The translations under genes and the position numbers were made by a program. This document shows, one piece after another, positions 10,501 through 21,264 of a DNA stretch of 64,000 nt (the stretch's first letter is position 1; every line of letters starts with the position of its first letter). This DNA is from Geosiphon pyriformis (Eukaryota > Glomeromycota > Glomeromycetes > Archaeosporales > Geosiphonaceae), in assembly GCA_016748015.1 (NCBI GenBank), contig JAAOMT010000602.1:551806-615805 (forward strand). The letters run 5' to 3'. Below the pieces are notes generated by a model. It did no database searches. It was not told the DNA's origin and saw nothing but the letters and a program-made list of their open reading frames with translations.

Positions 10501-12360
10501 TGTAAGATAACTGGGTTGAGTATAATAGTGGTTGGGTCTTTGCTGACCAGAAATTCAGGGAACCAACTGGTTATTTGGGTTGATTCTGTTGTTATTATTT
10601 TAAAATTGATTTTGGAATGTGAATTAGTTATGTTGAACCAATTTTCTGGCTGGTATTTAATATTGTTGAGTGAGTGGTATTTGATATTGCTGAATTGGTA
10701 AAGGTTGCTTATATTGTTGCTGCATTGGTTGTGGAGCTGATTGATAGTAGCTGTTTTAATTTTGTGGTCTTGGTGAATAATAGGTTGGTGGTGGAGGTTG
10801 GTAATAAGATTGTTGTAGTGAAGAATAACGTTGATTACTCCTGTTTTGTTGGTCTCTTTGCAATTTTCTGCAATCTCATTTCCAGTGTCTTGGAATTTCA
10901 CAATAATAACAATTTTGAGGTTGGTTATTAAATGGTGAACCAAAATTGTTTTGGTTACATCGTTGTGGTGGTTGATATCTTTGTGATTGTTAATGTTGTT
11001 GTTGGTTTGTAAAGTAGTTTTCAACTTTTTTTGTGAGTTGGTATATTTTTTTTTCAGCTGCTGAGCTGGTTTTTCCAATAGCTAAGTTGATAAGTTTGGT
11101 GTGGTTTGCTTCTTTCATAGCCATTTCATAGTTCTTTGCATGTCTAATGGCTGTTGTTAAGTTTTCTGGGACATGTGGGTAAACTTTCTTGATTAATTTG
11201 TCCTTTAATTCTACTATAAACTAATCCAGAATCTGGGCATCAGAATAGTATTTATTAGTTTCCAATTGTCAAATTCGTCGAAGAAGTTTGTTAAATCTTC
11301 CCAGATAGGTCATAACAGTTTTAGATGTTTCTTGTTTAATATTGCAAAAGCGATTATGAAGAGTAATAAATGTGTTATTGTCAGTGAATTGTTGTAAGAA
11401 AGCATCTTTGAATGCTTGCCAGTTTTCAAATAGTTCTCCTAAATTTTCAAACCATTCTCCTGCAGTTTTTTGGAAGAATTATGGAATTGCTTTGAGCATT
11501 TTTGCTGCAGCCCAACCATTTGCATCTCCTGCTTTTTGAACTTTGTCAAGCCATTTTTGAGGACTGGTATCATCATCTTCACTAGTAAATTCTGGAATTT
11601 TTGCAATATAAGCAGTGGCCATTTTTTCTTCATTTTCTGTAGTTTTTTTTTGTTCTGATTCAGTTTCTTCACTTTTCAGACTCTTTGAATGATTACTTTC
11701 ATTTTTCTGTAAGTAATCAATGATATTGGCACTTGTTAATATTGGTTTCTGCTGTTGAGTGGGATTTCTAAGTGACTGAAAATCTTTTGGTCTGGAGAAA
11801 TGGTTAAGTAGTGAACTTGGTGTTTGTGGTTGAGCAAGTGAAATTGGAAATGGTGTAATAGAAAGTGGTAATTTAGCACTGGTTCCTTGTTCAGGTGTTT
11901 GCAAGTGTTTGGTAGTTGTCTTTTGTAGTATTGGAGTGTTTGGAATGGTTTTTGGATATTGCTTCAATTTTTGTTTGCCTTTGTTGCTTGTTTCTGTTTC
12001 TAATTCAAAGTTAATAGAGTATTGAGACTATACTGGGTATTTTTCTTCACAATACTCAATAATGTTAAAATTAAGTTCTTGAAAATAAATAGCAAGTGTT
12101 TTACTGTTCAAGTCTTCCATTCCTAATTGTGAATATTGTATTAAATTATTGTAGAGGTTGTTTCTGACTTCTGAAATGTTGTAGTTTCCAAGAAGATAGT
12201 TGTTGATGCAATTTTTATTGTATTAGTATAGTGATTTCTTGAAAATTTCAATTCTGTCTTGGATGTTGAATCTTTGTTTGCAGTGTGTGTAGATTAACTG
12301 ATAATACTCTAGAGTTGTTGTGTCTGGTGTGGTCACTACTTTGAATTTGTTGTTGCTGTG
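10501..12360 (-). pseudogene. gag (capsid and nucleocapsid), B-I
   Basis: Order on the minus strand: N-terminal domain (about 12340-11990), Thr/Pro/Gln-rich linker (11700-11970), capsid core starting AKIPEFTSEDDDTSPQKWLDK (about 11600) and extending to about 11150, a basic/Gln-rich linker, then a CCHC zinc knuckle C-x2-C-x4-H-x4-C (about 10930-10890) and a Pro/Tyr/Gln-rich tail. Stops replace Gln and Trp codons throughout. No good ATG is visible near the primer-binding site; the first matching residues read VVTTPD. gag and protease are in one frame. Confidence 0.75.
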
Positions 12361-12369
12361 TTATTTCTG

Positions 12370-12384
12370 TGGAAAAGCACCAAA
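12370..12384 (-). other. Primer-binding site of B-I
   Basis: Immediately inside the 5' LTR the minus strand reads TTTGGTGCTTTTCC. This matches the TTTGGTGCTC primer-binding site of B-III (50015) with one transition. A tRNA ending GAGCACCA is implied. Confidence 0.65.
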
Positions 12385-13353
12385 TATTACTGGAGGTTTT
12401 TGGTCTCTTTTTTTAAATGTTGTTAATGTCTGTTTGTTGTAAATTCACGTTTTCTAGAAGTAGTTGAACCTCCAATAACTGAATTTATCTTCAAATTATC
12501 TTCTATAATTTGAACTGCTGGGCTTATAAGTGGAATGGCCAATTCCATACTAGTTATTTTGTGTAGTTACATTGTAGTAAATGTCAACTCTTTCCCAGGA
12601 ATTGCTCATCTGGAAGCTCACTAAAATGTGTAGTTACTTTACTGTGAAAGTCAATTCTTCTACAGGAATCTTGTTTGTAGGCTACCCTAATGATTGTAAT
12701 AAGAAAAGAAAAGAAAATAAAAAAAATATAAAAGAAATAGAATTTTATCAAGAGAAACGTTTTCTATCCAGGCCTGAAGTCATTAAAAGTTTATTGAAAT
12801 TGGTAGCTAATTAATTTCAAAACGTTAGTTGTGTTGAGGGAATTTCAAGTGTAATAATTTAAGAATTTGGTTTTCGAATATTTAATTTTTATTTAATTTT
12901 GTAAAAAAAAAGTGATTTATTCTAATTAAGATATCTAGAGTAAGATACTATGGTAAGATCTGAAAGAATATATTTTCTTGAAGAAAAAAGCTTTTCTTTT
13001 ATACAACTTGTTATAGTACTAGTTTTTGAACTTGCACTTTTCTCTTTTCTACAATTTAGGTGAACTAAAGATACATTTCGGCAAACTACAAGTTATTTCT
13101 ACGAATTATTGATTATTTTGGTAATTTTTCCATTAATTTCGGCAAATTTTGACTATATTAAATGGTTTAGGGTATTGTGTAATTTGATTATCTTAATTTC
13201 TATAGTACAAATTGAGTTATTGATTGAGTAATAATATTTGATAATTTGGCTAATTAATAAGTGATAATTGAAATAATAATAATATGCTACTTAATAATAA
13301 GAATTATGAAGATAATTTCATGCTAATTAATAGCTAAAATTCCATTGGTAACA
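12385..13353 (-). repeat. 5' LTR of B-I (family B)
   Basis: 969 bp, TATTACTGG...GGTAACA on +. Partner of 3478-4446. It abuts the primer-binding site on its left, as expected for the 5' LTR of a minus-strand element. Differences from the partner are overwhelmingly transitions. Confidence 0.9.
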
Positions 13354-15154
13354 CTATTCTAAACAAGTCTATCATGGAGTCTGGTTCTAACATTGGTGTT
13401 AAATCTGTTGAATTCAGAAAAAAGAGGAGAGGTGGTGCTTTAAAAGATAGTGTTGGTAATAGAAAAATTACTGCTAAAATATTGAGTGGTTATTCTTGAA
13501 GTTTTAAGACTAATAATACCACCAAGTTAGATAGTGTGAACATAGAAAAGAAATTTTTGGTTGAGGAAACCAGCTTTGATTATGGAAAAAGTGGCATTTT
13601 TATTAGAAAGAACTTGGAACAAACATCTAAAAATTCAAAAATTCTGACCAAAAGAGCACTAGAAAAACCACTAGAAAAAATTAACTTCTTGGATAATAAT
13701 AGTGATAATATTCTCTTGAATGATTCTGTGGTTTTTCCTCCCCCTTTAAAGAACTTGGTCAATGTTTTTGTTAGAAGATTTTTTGCTCTGAATATTAGTT
13801 TGGACAATGTTGTTAGGAAATCTGCTCAGGAAAAGCTTGTAATAGTTAAAAAGTTATTTTCGAAAATCAATGGTTTTGAAGAGACCTTTATCCTCTCAAA
13901 ATTTGCTGAAATTATTAAAGTATTATTCACTTCCAAATCAAGCTTGGCACAGGCTTCTAAAAAGGCTGAGAATGTGAAAATTCTAGTAAATACTGATCTC
14001 AAGAAATCTTCTAGGCACTCAGATTAGGCTGTGATGATAAAGAAAATTTCAATTAGAACATTACCTGAAACTGTGCATGCTGTGCTATCTGAGTTTGGTA
14101 TGATTAAGTCAATCAAGATACAGTTAATAGGATTATGGCAAAAAGCTGTGGTTGAGTTTAACCAGTTAGACCAGGTTGATTTGGTCATGACTAGATAATC
14201 TATTCTGATTGGGAAAGATGCAGTACATGTGGCTAGATCAAATTCAGACAAGGAGACATGAAACATAAAGGATTACTATAGGATGCTGCTCTATACTCTG
14301 TCAATGAGAATAAATGCTCACAACATCTAAGATTTTATTGGTTCTGTGGGTAAGAAAACATGTGCAATTAATTATCATCCTATTATATATGCTCGGGCCA
14401 GATGTGCTGTTGTTTGTTTTGAATTAATCAAATCCTTGAATGCCATTATGGATACTACTCTAGTTTTGAGGAATGTGAATTTGCATTGGTCTCATTTGGA
14501 TTTTTCTAAATATGCTAAGTATGGAAAAATGAGTCATATATCATTAAGCTGTTTTGTAAGTAGGAATCTTTCCTCTGGAAAATCTTCTTATAGAGCACTT
14601 TCAGACATAGATAAAAACAGACTGGTCACCATCTATGTCAAGCATTCAGCTTCTATTGCTTGTTCTGTTACTTTTGGTGGAATTTCTTGGACAAAAATAG
14701 CTGGTGGATCTTTATTTTCTCCCCTTCCTGTGTGAAATAGTTCAGTCAACTCTGGCTCCTCTTCAGAGATAAAGCCTATTCTTCCTGATACAAAAAACAT
14801 TGAAAAAAAGTTTGTTGTTTTGGAAAGCAGTCTTGCCAGTCTTGTGAGACAAATTAGTAAGTTGGCTAAGATGTTGGACTCATTTGTGCCAGCAGTTTTC
14901 TAGCCTAGCCCTAAATGTCAGCTGCTGGTAACTTTCTATTACAGGATCAAATGAGTAATATAGTGATAAGAGAAAATTTGAGTAGGACTACAGGTGGTAA
15001 GACTATTGCAAATTTGGACTTTTCTGTCTTTCTTGAAGTAAAAAGACTGAAAAACATGCTGAAAGGGCTTTCTGCTTTGGTTCTGAGTCTGACAATGAGA
15101 TTTAATGGTTCAATTTTGGCAGATAATGCTTTTTCTAAACTCTCTTTTCAATAA
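13354..15154 (+). pseudogene. LINE-1 ORF1 (nucleic-acid-binding protein), main part
   Basis: Starts with the RKKRRGGALKD basic patch (about 13415) and continues through an acidic linker to the core ALNISLDNVV...KLFSKINGFEETFILSKFAEIIK (13790-13920) and VLSEFGMIKSIK (about 14080). A knuckle-like segment follows at about 14510-14555 with C-x2-C-x4-H-x4-C spacing, but both leading Cys read Tyr (TGT to TAT). The open blocks are 13536-14027, 14346-14735 and 14915-15154. Stops (Gln, Arg, Trp positions) and a frameshift near 14920 separate them. ORF1 ends with TAA at 15152-15154. The N-terminus is at 3415-3477, across B-I. Confidence 0.7.
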
Positions 15155-15177
15155 CCAGTCTAGTTTGAAAGATTGCC

Positions 15178-18100
15178 ATGTGTAATGTTAAAGGTATAAA
15201 CAATCCTGCTAAGTAAGAAGATATTGTGTATTGATATAAAAACATGAACAATCTGATTTCAATTTTTATGAAAACAAAGCTGAAAGGGAAGATTTGTCTG
15301 TGAATTGTTAACAAATTTGATAATGTCTGTGTGTTCACTTCTGATTTGAACTCTAGTTATTTGAGTGTGGATGTTGCTATGGTTATAAACAATTTTTTGG
15401 CAAAGCATGTGTGTAAGATCTTTGAGATGCCTGGTCAGCTCATTTCTATCAAGTTGTTTTTTAAAAATAAACTTTCTGTTTCATTTTTAGGAATCTATGT
15501 TGGTGCTTCTTTGGCAGTTTGGTTATTCCAAGCTGATAAAATCAATTCTATAATTGCTAAAGCCATGAATGAATCATCTTTCATTGTTTTGGGTGGTGAT
15601 TTTAATAAGAATGGCTTTCATAAGTGTCCCAGTTTCAAAAAGTGTCTAGATCTTGGTTTGGTCAATTTCTTGGGTAGTAGTTCTTATGTAAAAATGCCAA
15701 CATAAGCTAACTTTTAAGGTGTGACTAAGACAATCAATTTCTTGTTCATTTCTTCAAACTTGGTTAATGCTGTAGTAGATTGCAATGTATTTAATGTTGA
15801 AGAATTTTTTAATACTAATCATTAGGCTGTTTTTATATTAATGGGTTTGGGCAGATTGCTTGATGTGCAACTAAACTCCCTTCACAAGCAAACAAATAAA
15901 AATTATTGGAAATTTGATTACAAAGATGTGAATAATGTTAGATAGACTAAGTTCAAAGAGGATACAGCAGTGAATACTGCTATGTTTTATGATGAGTTTT
16001 TTGTATCTGGGAAGCACTTGGACTTGGATACAATATAGAATACTCTTTGCAGAGTGTTATGTTTATTAGCTGATATGGTTTTTAAAAGAAAATAGTCTAA
16101 GAACTATGACAGTGTTTTTACAAAGGAGTTATCCAGATTTCACAAGCTAGAGCTTTTGGTGTTTAAAGTTGTTAAGACCTCTTATCTGGTTTTTAGTAAG
16201 AAGTTTGTGTCTTTGCTTAATAAGTGACATGTTTTGGATGCAGTCAATGCCTTTGTGATAAAATCTATCTTTCTTTTGAATTCTTATTTTAACACTATTT
16301 ATTCAGTTTTGGTTAAGGTTAAGAAGTTTTATCATTCTTCCAAAATGTCAGAATCGGAGCATGCTAAAGATTCTCAAATCAGATTGGCAATTAATAAGAG
16401 GATAGAAAGCTTTAAGTTAAACAAGGGTCATACTATCAGGAGTGTATTGGAGCATTCTTTTCATAAGGTTACTCTGGATCACTTAATTGTCAATAACAAA
16501 TTAGTTTTGGATTCTGACCTGGTTAAGGTTAAGGTAGATGTGATTATAAAGAGGTAAATTAGGAAGCATGTAATGCTGCCTAATATTTCTAATAACTGGT
16601 GTTGCCAATATCAACTTTTGGAGTATGTTTTTAATGACACTTTTTCTGATGTGATGTGTCTAATTGGTTTTGATAAGATGCTCAGTGTAATTTCGAATCT
16701 GCCTAATAGAAAAGCAGTTGGTCTCTCTAGCATCTCAAATAAATTATAAAAACATTGTGACAAGTCAGTTTTGGATATGCTTTTGGTGCTCCTGAATTTT
16801 TATTTGTGTAGTGAGTCTGTTCTCAAGCCTTGAAGAGAGACTTGGGTGTCAATAATCTTCAAACCATATGAGTGGAAAGAAGTTTTCATAAATATCTGTC
16901 TAATTGCTTTGATTAAAACAGCTTGCAAAATCTTTTCCAAAATTCTTTTAGACAGAATTTTTTTAGCATGTAGTGTGTTTAATGTTCTCAAAGAAGATAA
17001 TTTTTCTGTTTTAAAAGGCATAATAACACAATCTTTTATTTTTGCAATTGATTTGGTTATTGAAGATGCTTTAAAAAAAGACCATAAACTGTGGCTTGTC
17101 TTGTAAAACATATAAAAGGCTTATGACTCTGTCAAGTGGAAGCATCTTAGAAAAAACTTAGTTAGAATAAAAATGTGTAATAAATTCATTTGATTTTTTG
17201 GCAACATTCACAATAGTCAGGTTAACAAAGTTATAATTGATTTTGAGTTAACAAGTAGTTATTAGGTGCATGATGGTTTGGACCAAGGGGAGGTATTTTT
17301 ATTTCTTTTTTGGTGCGTATTTTATAATTCTCTGTTGTGTGAAGTCAAAAGGCAGGAAAGTGTGTATGGATACAGATTGAATTTACATTTCATAGCCAAA
17401 ACTGGTTGCTCAGAATCTCAAGCTGGTTTGACATCTTTCCTTGCTGCTAGTGTATTTGTTAATAATACAATTTGGATTAATAGCAGCCAAACCATTACTC
17501 AGCATATTCTCAACATTGCTAGTGAATTTTTTTGGCTCAATGACATTTTAATTAACAACAACAAAACTGTGGTTATTCTTATTAATTGCAGAGTTGTGCA
17601 CTCTTCCTTGTTGATTAGTAACTTGTCTATTTCTATTGCTAAAAAAGGGGAGCCTCATTAGTACCTAAGTATTTTTCTGTCTACTAAGAGTTTGTTGAAG
17701 CCCAGCTTGGCTAAAACTTATGTGAACATTCATTTTTTTGCCAATCTTGTTTTGAAAAAAACTATTTCTGATAAACAGTTCTCATATTTGGTGTTAGCAG
17801 TTCTTTTCCTGATTGTTAGCTATAGGTCTCAATTTAGTTTTTTTCCTGTTAGTGTGTGTAATAAGTAGAACACTTTGATTTGCAAAGATTTAAGGTCCAA
17901 ATCTGGTCTTTATGTGACTTTTCCAATAATGCACTTTACCATCTTTTATTATATAATTTAAAAACTTTTGAACAGATTCAAGCTGAAAGCAAGTCAGCTT
18001 CTGTTGTTTGGTTTTCGAATTCAGTTGGCATTCTGGATCATCTGTTTACATATAGATTATATAATCTGCAAGTGCTTAACTGGAATTCTTACTATTCTTT

Positions 18101-19837
18101 GCTTTTTTTATCTTGTATTAATATTAATCCGTCAAATAATTTTTTAGCTAATATAGTTCACATTTTTCTGAAGTGTGATCTGTTTTTGGGTGGTCTTGTA
18201 ACTAATGCTTTTCATTTTCAGGGTGGTACCCCTTTGTCTCTTGTTTTTAGTGGTTCTAAGTTTTTCAAATGTGTTTTTTCACTTCAATAGTATGGGATTG
18301 CTTTTACTGAGCAGCTTTGCAATCATGCTATTGTAGTTTTTGATTGGAAAACATTTAAGCAATAGAAAAGATTGGACCCACATGGCCTAATTTCTGACTG
18401 GTTTGAGCTTTTTGTTTGTTTTCTTAATGGTGTTCTTTTTTTTTCTGTTTGTTTTTCTCTTTTGGTGGGCATTGATTTATTGGACATTTTTGAGTTTCAT
18501 GAATTTGGGGTTATTTGTAACTATTTGTTGGGTGTTGATGCTGATTGTCTTTTTGTTTATATGGATGAATCTCTTAGCAGTTTGGAAACTCTTGACATAA
18601 AGGCTGGTGTAGCAGTTTTTTTTGAGAATATTGATTTGGGTTTGGGTGTTGAAGTTTCTGGTTTGGTGTTCTCTACTATAACTGAGCTACAAGCTGTTGC
18701 TCTAGCACTTAAGTGCATTTCTTTTTCTAGTTTGGTTCAAATTTTCTCAAACAATCAATCTGCTCTAAATGCTTGTAAATCAGAGTTAGACTTGTTGTGT
18801 CCTAACTTCCAGAATCAATGTTGGGTTAAGTGTTATCATATTGTGGGTGTTATTCATAAAAAGAGTTTGGAGGTCAGTTGGCATAAGGTTAAAAGTCATT
18901 TGGGTATCTTGGGCAATAAGCATATTGATGTTTTTGCAAAGGCTGCTTGCTCTTCTAATTGGTATCTCTCTTATCATATTACCAAGTATTATATTAGGGC
19001 TGGTGGTGGTATTGTTTCTGCTAATTCTAGACATTTTGTTTATAATGTATTTCAGTCTGTCTATCAAACATACTGAGAGATTGGCTCTGGTTTTCGAGTT
19101 GTAATAGACATTTTGTGTACAGACATTAATTGGTTTAGGTTGTCCTTGGTGTGATATTCTGATTCACATTTGGCTTCTGGCTTCACTAGTAGGAGTACTG
19201 CTGGCACTCATACTTATTTTATAAAGGCTTTGTATTACTGGCTTCCTGTCAATGTTTGTAAGCATTTGTATGTCAAGAGTTATCCAAGTGTAGTATGTTT
19301 GTTTTGTGGGGATATTAAGGTTTTAGACCATGCTTTTTCTTGTTTGTTAATTCTGATGCTTATATTCAGTTGCTGAACACCTATGCAGCTAAATGGAAGG
19401 TAATTTCTGGTCTGTCTTGCTTAGTCTTGTGTATATTACAATGTTTGAGTTCTTATTCTTCTAATATTGCTGTGTGTGTAACTTTAAGCAAGAGTTTCAT
19501 CTTTAATAATTGATATTGGAAGTTTTTTTCTATTTTTAAAAATTCTAAAATTGCAGATCAGATGATTGTGAACTTTGTGTGCAGATTTGGCCTTGCATTC
19601 AGAGAGGAGGTTTGGTTGGCCCATGTCAAACACCAGGCATTTATAAAGAAGAACAGACTAATTTTGCATGATGGGTCTGTTCCAGTCTCAGTGTTTTGGC
19701 TTTCTTTAGTGTTTTCTGCTGGTGTAGTTAAATTATTGGGTATTGCTAATGCTTTTAGTGTTAGTTTTGGTTTTTGTAATTCTTGTCAGTTTTTTTCAGA
19801 TTTAAATAGTGTGGTTTCAGTTTATATAGACATATAG
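15178..19837 (+). pseudogene. LINE-1 ORF2: endonuclease, reverse transcriptase, RNase H
   Basis: ATG at 15178 follows ORF1 by 23 bp. Endonuclease: about 15180-15850, with VLGGDFNKNG (about 15590) and a NTNH equivalent of the catalytic Asp-His (about 15820). RT: about 16650-17700, with GLSSISNKL, an IALIKTACK block (about 16900) and the active site near 17455 reading FVNN, where LINE-2 has FVDD. A -1 frameshift near 17905 precedes the thumb region. RNase H: about 18550-18960, with VYMDES (first Asp kept), TELQA (Glu kept), FSNNQ (Asp changed to Asn) and GNKHIDVFA (last Asp kept). C-terminal CLFC-x7-H-x4-C zinc motif intact (19298-19340). Many stops. Confidence 0.8.
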
Positions 19838-19969
19838 TGTTGTTTTGATTAGCCTAAGTGGCTGGTCATATGTAAAAAATACATGATTTATGTCTAGTTT
19901 AGATTACTTAATTGATGTATTGTATTGGGTAGTGTTTGGACCTTATTCATTAAAAAATAAAAATAAAAA
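19838..19969 (+). other. LINE-1 3' UTR and A-rich tail
   Basis: After the ORF2 stop (19835-19837) come about 115 bp without coding signal, then AAAAAATAAAAATAAAAAA (19952-19970). This ends at the right target duplication. An A-rich 3' tail is expected for an element copied by target-primed reverse transcription. Confidence 0.6.
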
Positions 19970-20299
19970 AGTATTTTGAAACATTTATTTAAACACAAAT
20001 TTTTAAACTTGTAAGTTCTAAAATAGATTTCTTTAGATTTTTTGTAGTTTTTTATTAAATTGCTTATTAGTTTAATAAATAATTTTTTGGCTAAAATAAT
20101 AATTTTTTTGCTTAATAAATTGTTTATAAAGAACAATTTACTTAATATATTCTACAGTTTAAGAAAGTTTTTAATATTAGATATTTTGGGAGAGTTTTTG
20201 TATTATAATTCAATATGTTCTCTAAAATAGTTTAGTATTGCATTTAATAATAGACTATTGAACAAAAAGAGTAACATAATAAACTAAAAATTTTTTTAT
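19970..20299 (+). pseudogene. LINE-X ORF2 fragment, right part
   Basis: The frame starting SILKHLFKHKFLNL continues the LINE-X segment that ends at 3333. It aligns residue by residue with LINE-2 (about 45180-45480): INNFLAK versus RNNFLVG, then ...LNIFYSLRKFLILDILGEFLYYN versus ...SNTFHRLGYFLMSKILENTFYFN. Highly decayed and very AT-rich, so older than LINE-1. The first 12 bp are the right target duplication. Cut by an LTR at 20300. Confidence 0.65.
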
Positions 20300-20484
20300 T
20301 GTTACAAGTAATTATTTGGGGTTGAAATAAATAATAAACTTATAACTTAGTACTTAATTACTATCAATAATAATAATTTTTGAAGATTTTATGATCTAAA
20401 AGTTTTGGTTAAGTTTTTTGTATAATGAATAGAAATTCAATTGATAATTTTTTTTGCAAATTTTTTTTTCAGTATGGTAGTTAG
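20300..20484 (-). repeat. LTR fragment, family A1, minus strand
   Basis: 185 bp matching the first part (on +) of the minus-strand LTRs at 2271 and 46797, from TGTTACAAGTAATTATTTGGGG to AGTATGGTAGTTAG. The remainder is replaced by the 5' LTR of element C, which inserted into it. LINE-X is cut at its left edge. Confidence 0.7.
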
Positions 20485-21248
20485 TATTATTTATAGAAAT
20501 TAAAAATTATAATAATAGATAAAATAGCCAATCAAAAATAGGTATAGTAAAATGAAAAATTGCAAGATTTCCAAAAAATCTTATATAATACAAATTATGT
20601 ATATATAATAAAAATGTTATGAGCAAAAAAATTTGACTCAAATAGAATGATAGTTAACAATAACTACTTATCTTTATCTCTCTCTTTAAAAAATAGTTTT
20701 CTATAACTTGAAATAAAAAACCCATCAATATTAATAAAAATATCTAATTATTATTCAATTTATGTTATTATTGTTTGAATAAAAATATTAATTACTTTTT
20801 ACTATTAACACTTTATGTTAATAGAATCCAATACTTAATTATATTGGAACAATAGCTTTTAATTATGACTATTGACAGAATACTAATTTTTTATTTTTTT
20901 TTTATTTTTTTATTTTCTTTTGTTTTGTTTCTTTGTTGTTACTAATTGATTGTAAGGATTAAGCACTAAATATTTAACATTAAAAATAGCCTGGTAAAAA
21001 ATCTGGAAACAAGAATAAAAATTTAAGGATAACTTATCAGAAGAACATGACTGCCAGAATAAACCAGCCACTATGTTAAAAAAAATTCACAGAAGAAATC
21101 ATCAATTGAATCTCTGTCTATTATACAAAAAACTCAACTAAAACTTTTAGATTCCAAAATCTTTAAAAATTATTAATATTACCAGCTATTGAACACCAAA
21201 TTATGGATTTGTTATTTGTTTCAACATTTCAAATAATTACTTGTAATA
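20485..21248 (+). repeat. 5' LTR of element C (A1)
   Basis: 764 bp, TATTATTTATAG...TTGTAATA; both termini are one or two transitions away from the TGTTACTCATAG...GTAACA ends. It contains TAGCCAATCAAAA near its start and a degraded U3 array. It is shortened relative to D. Followed by a primer-binding site. Confidence 0.75.
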
Positions 21249-21262
21249 TTTAGTGCTCTTTG
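21249..21262 (+). other. Primer-binding site of element C
   Basis: TTTAGTGCTCTTTG directly after the LTR, one transition from the TTTGGTGCTC consensus. Confidence 0.6.
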
Positions 21263-21264
21263 TA

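Larger units (their letters stand above)
3478..13353 (-). mobile_element. B-I: complete Ty3/gypsy-like element, family B
   Basis: 9.9 kb minus-strand element with two LTRs of identical length (969 bp), primer-binding site, gag-protease-Cys-rich-dUTPase-RT-RNase H-integrase in one broken frame, a separate 3' ORF and a polypurine tract. The flanking 4 bp are CCGT (3474-3477) and CTAT (13354-13357), equal apart from two transitions, and LINE-1 ORF1 reads across them. Pol carries many stops and the RT active site is changed, so it is not autonomous now. Confidence 0.85.
3334..19969 (+). mobile_element. LINE-1: full-length non-LTR retrotransposon, split by element B-I
   Basis: Composite of 3334-3477 and 13354-19969, about 6.75 kb when the inserted B-I is ignored. 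Order: short 5' region, ORF1 (RNA-binding, CCHC), ORF2 (apurinic-type endonuclease, RT, RNase H, C-terminal zinc motif), 3' UTR, A-rich tail. Flanked by about 12 bp target duplications. The ORF1 frame runs from the left piece into the right piece once B-I and one 4-bp duplication are ignored, so B-I inserted later. Both ORFs are inactivated by stops and catalytic changes. Confidence 0.75.

Noticed and set aside
10275-11078. A 267-codon minus-strand ORF as an independent gene
   Set aside because: It overlaps gag in a shifted frame. The gag frame here matches other copies domain by domain (CCHC knuckle). Kept only as a low-interest finding.
3478-13353. A ciliate-like genetic code with UAA/UAG read as Gln, since many in-frame stops sit on Gln positions
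   Set aside because: TGA also interrupts at Trp and Arg positions, frameshifts occur, and catalytic Asp and zinc Cys are lost by the same kind of transition. This is decay rather than recoding.
18372-19076. The 234-codon open block as a free-standing RNase H gene
   Set aside because: It is continuous in position and order with LINE-1 ORF2, and one conserved Asp is changed to Asn. It is a fragment of that ORF.
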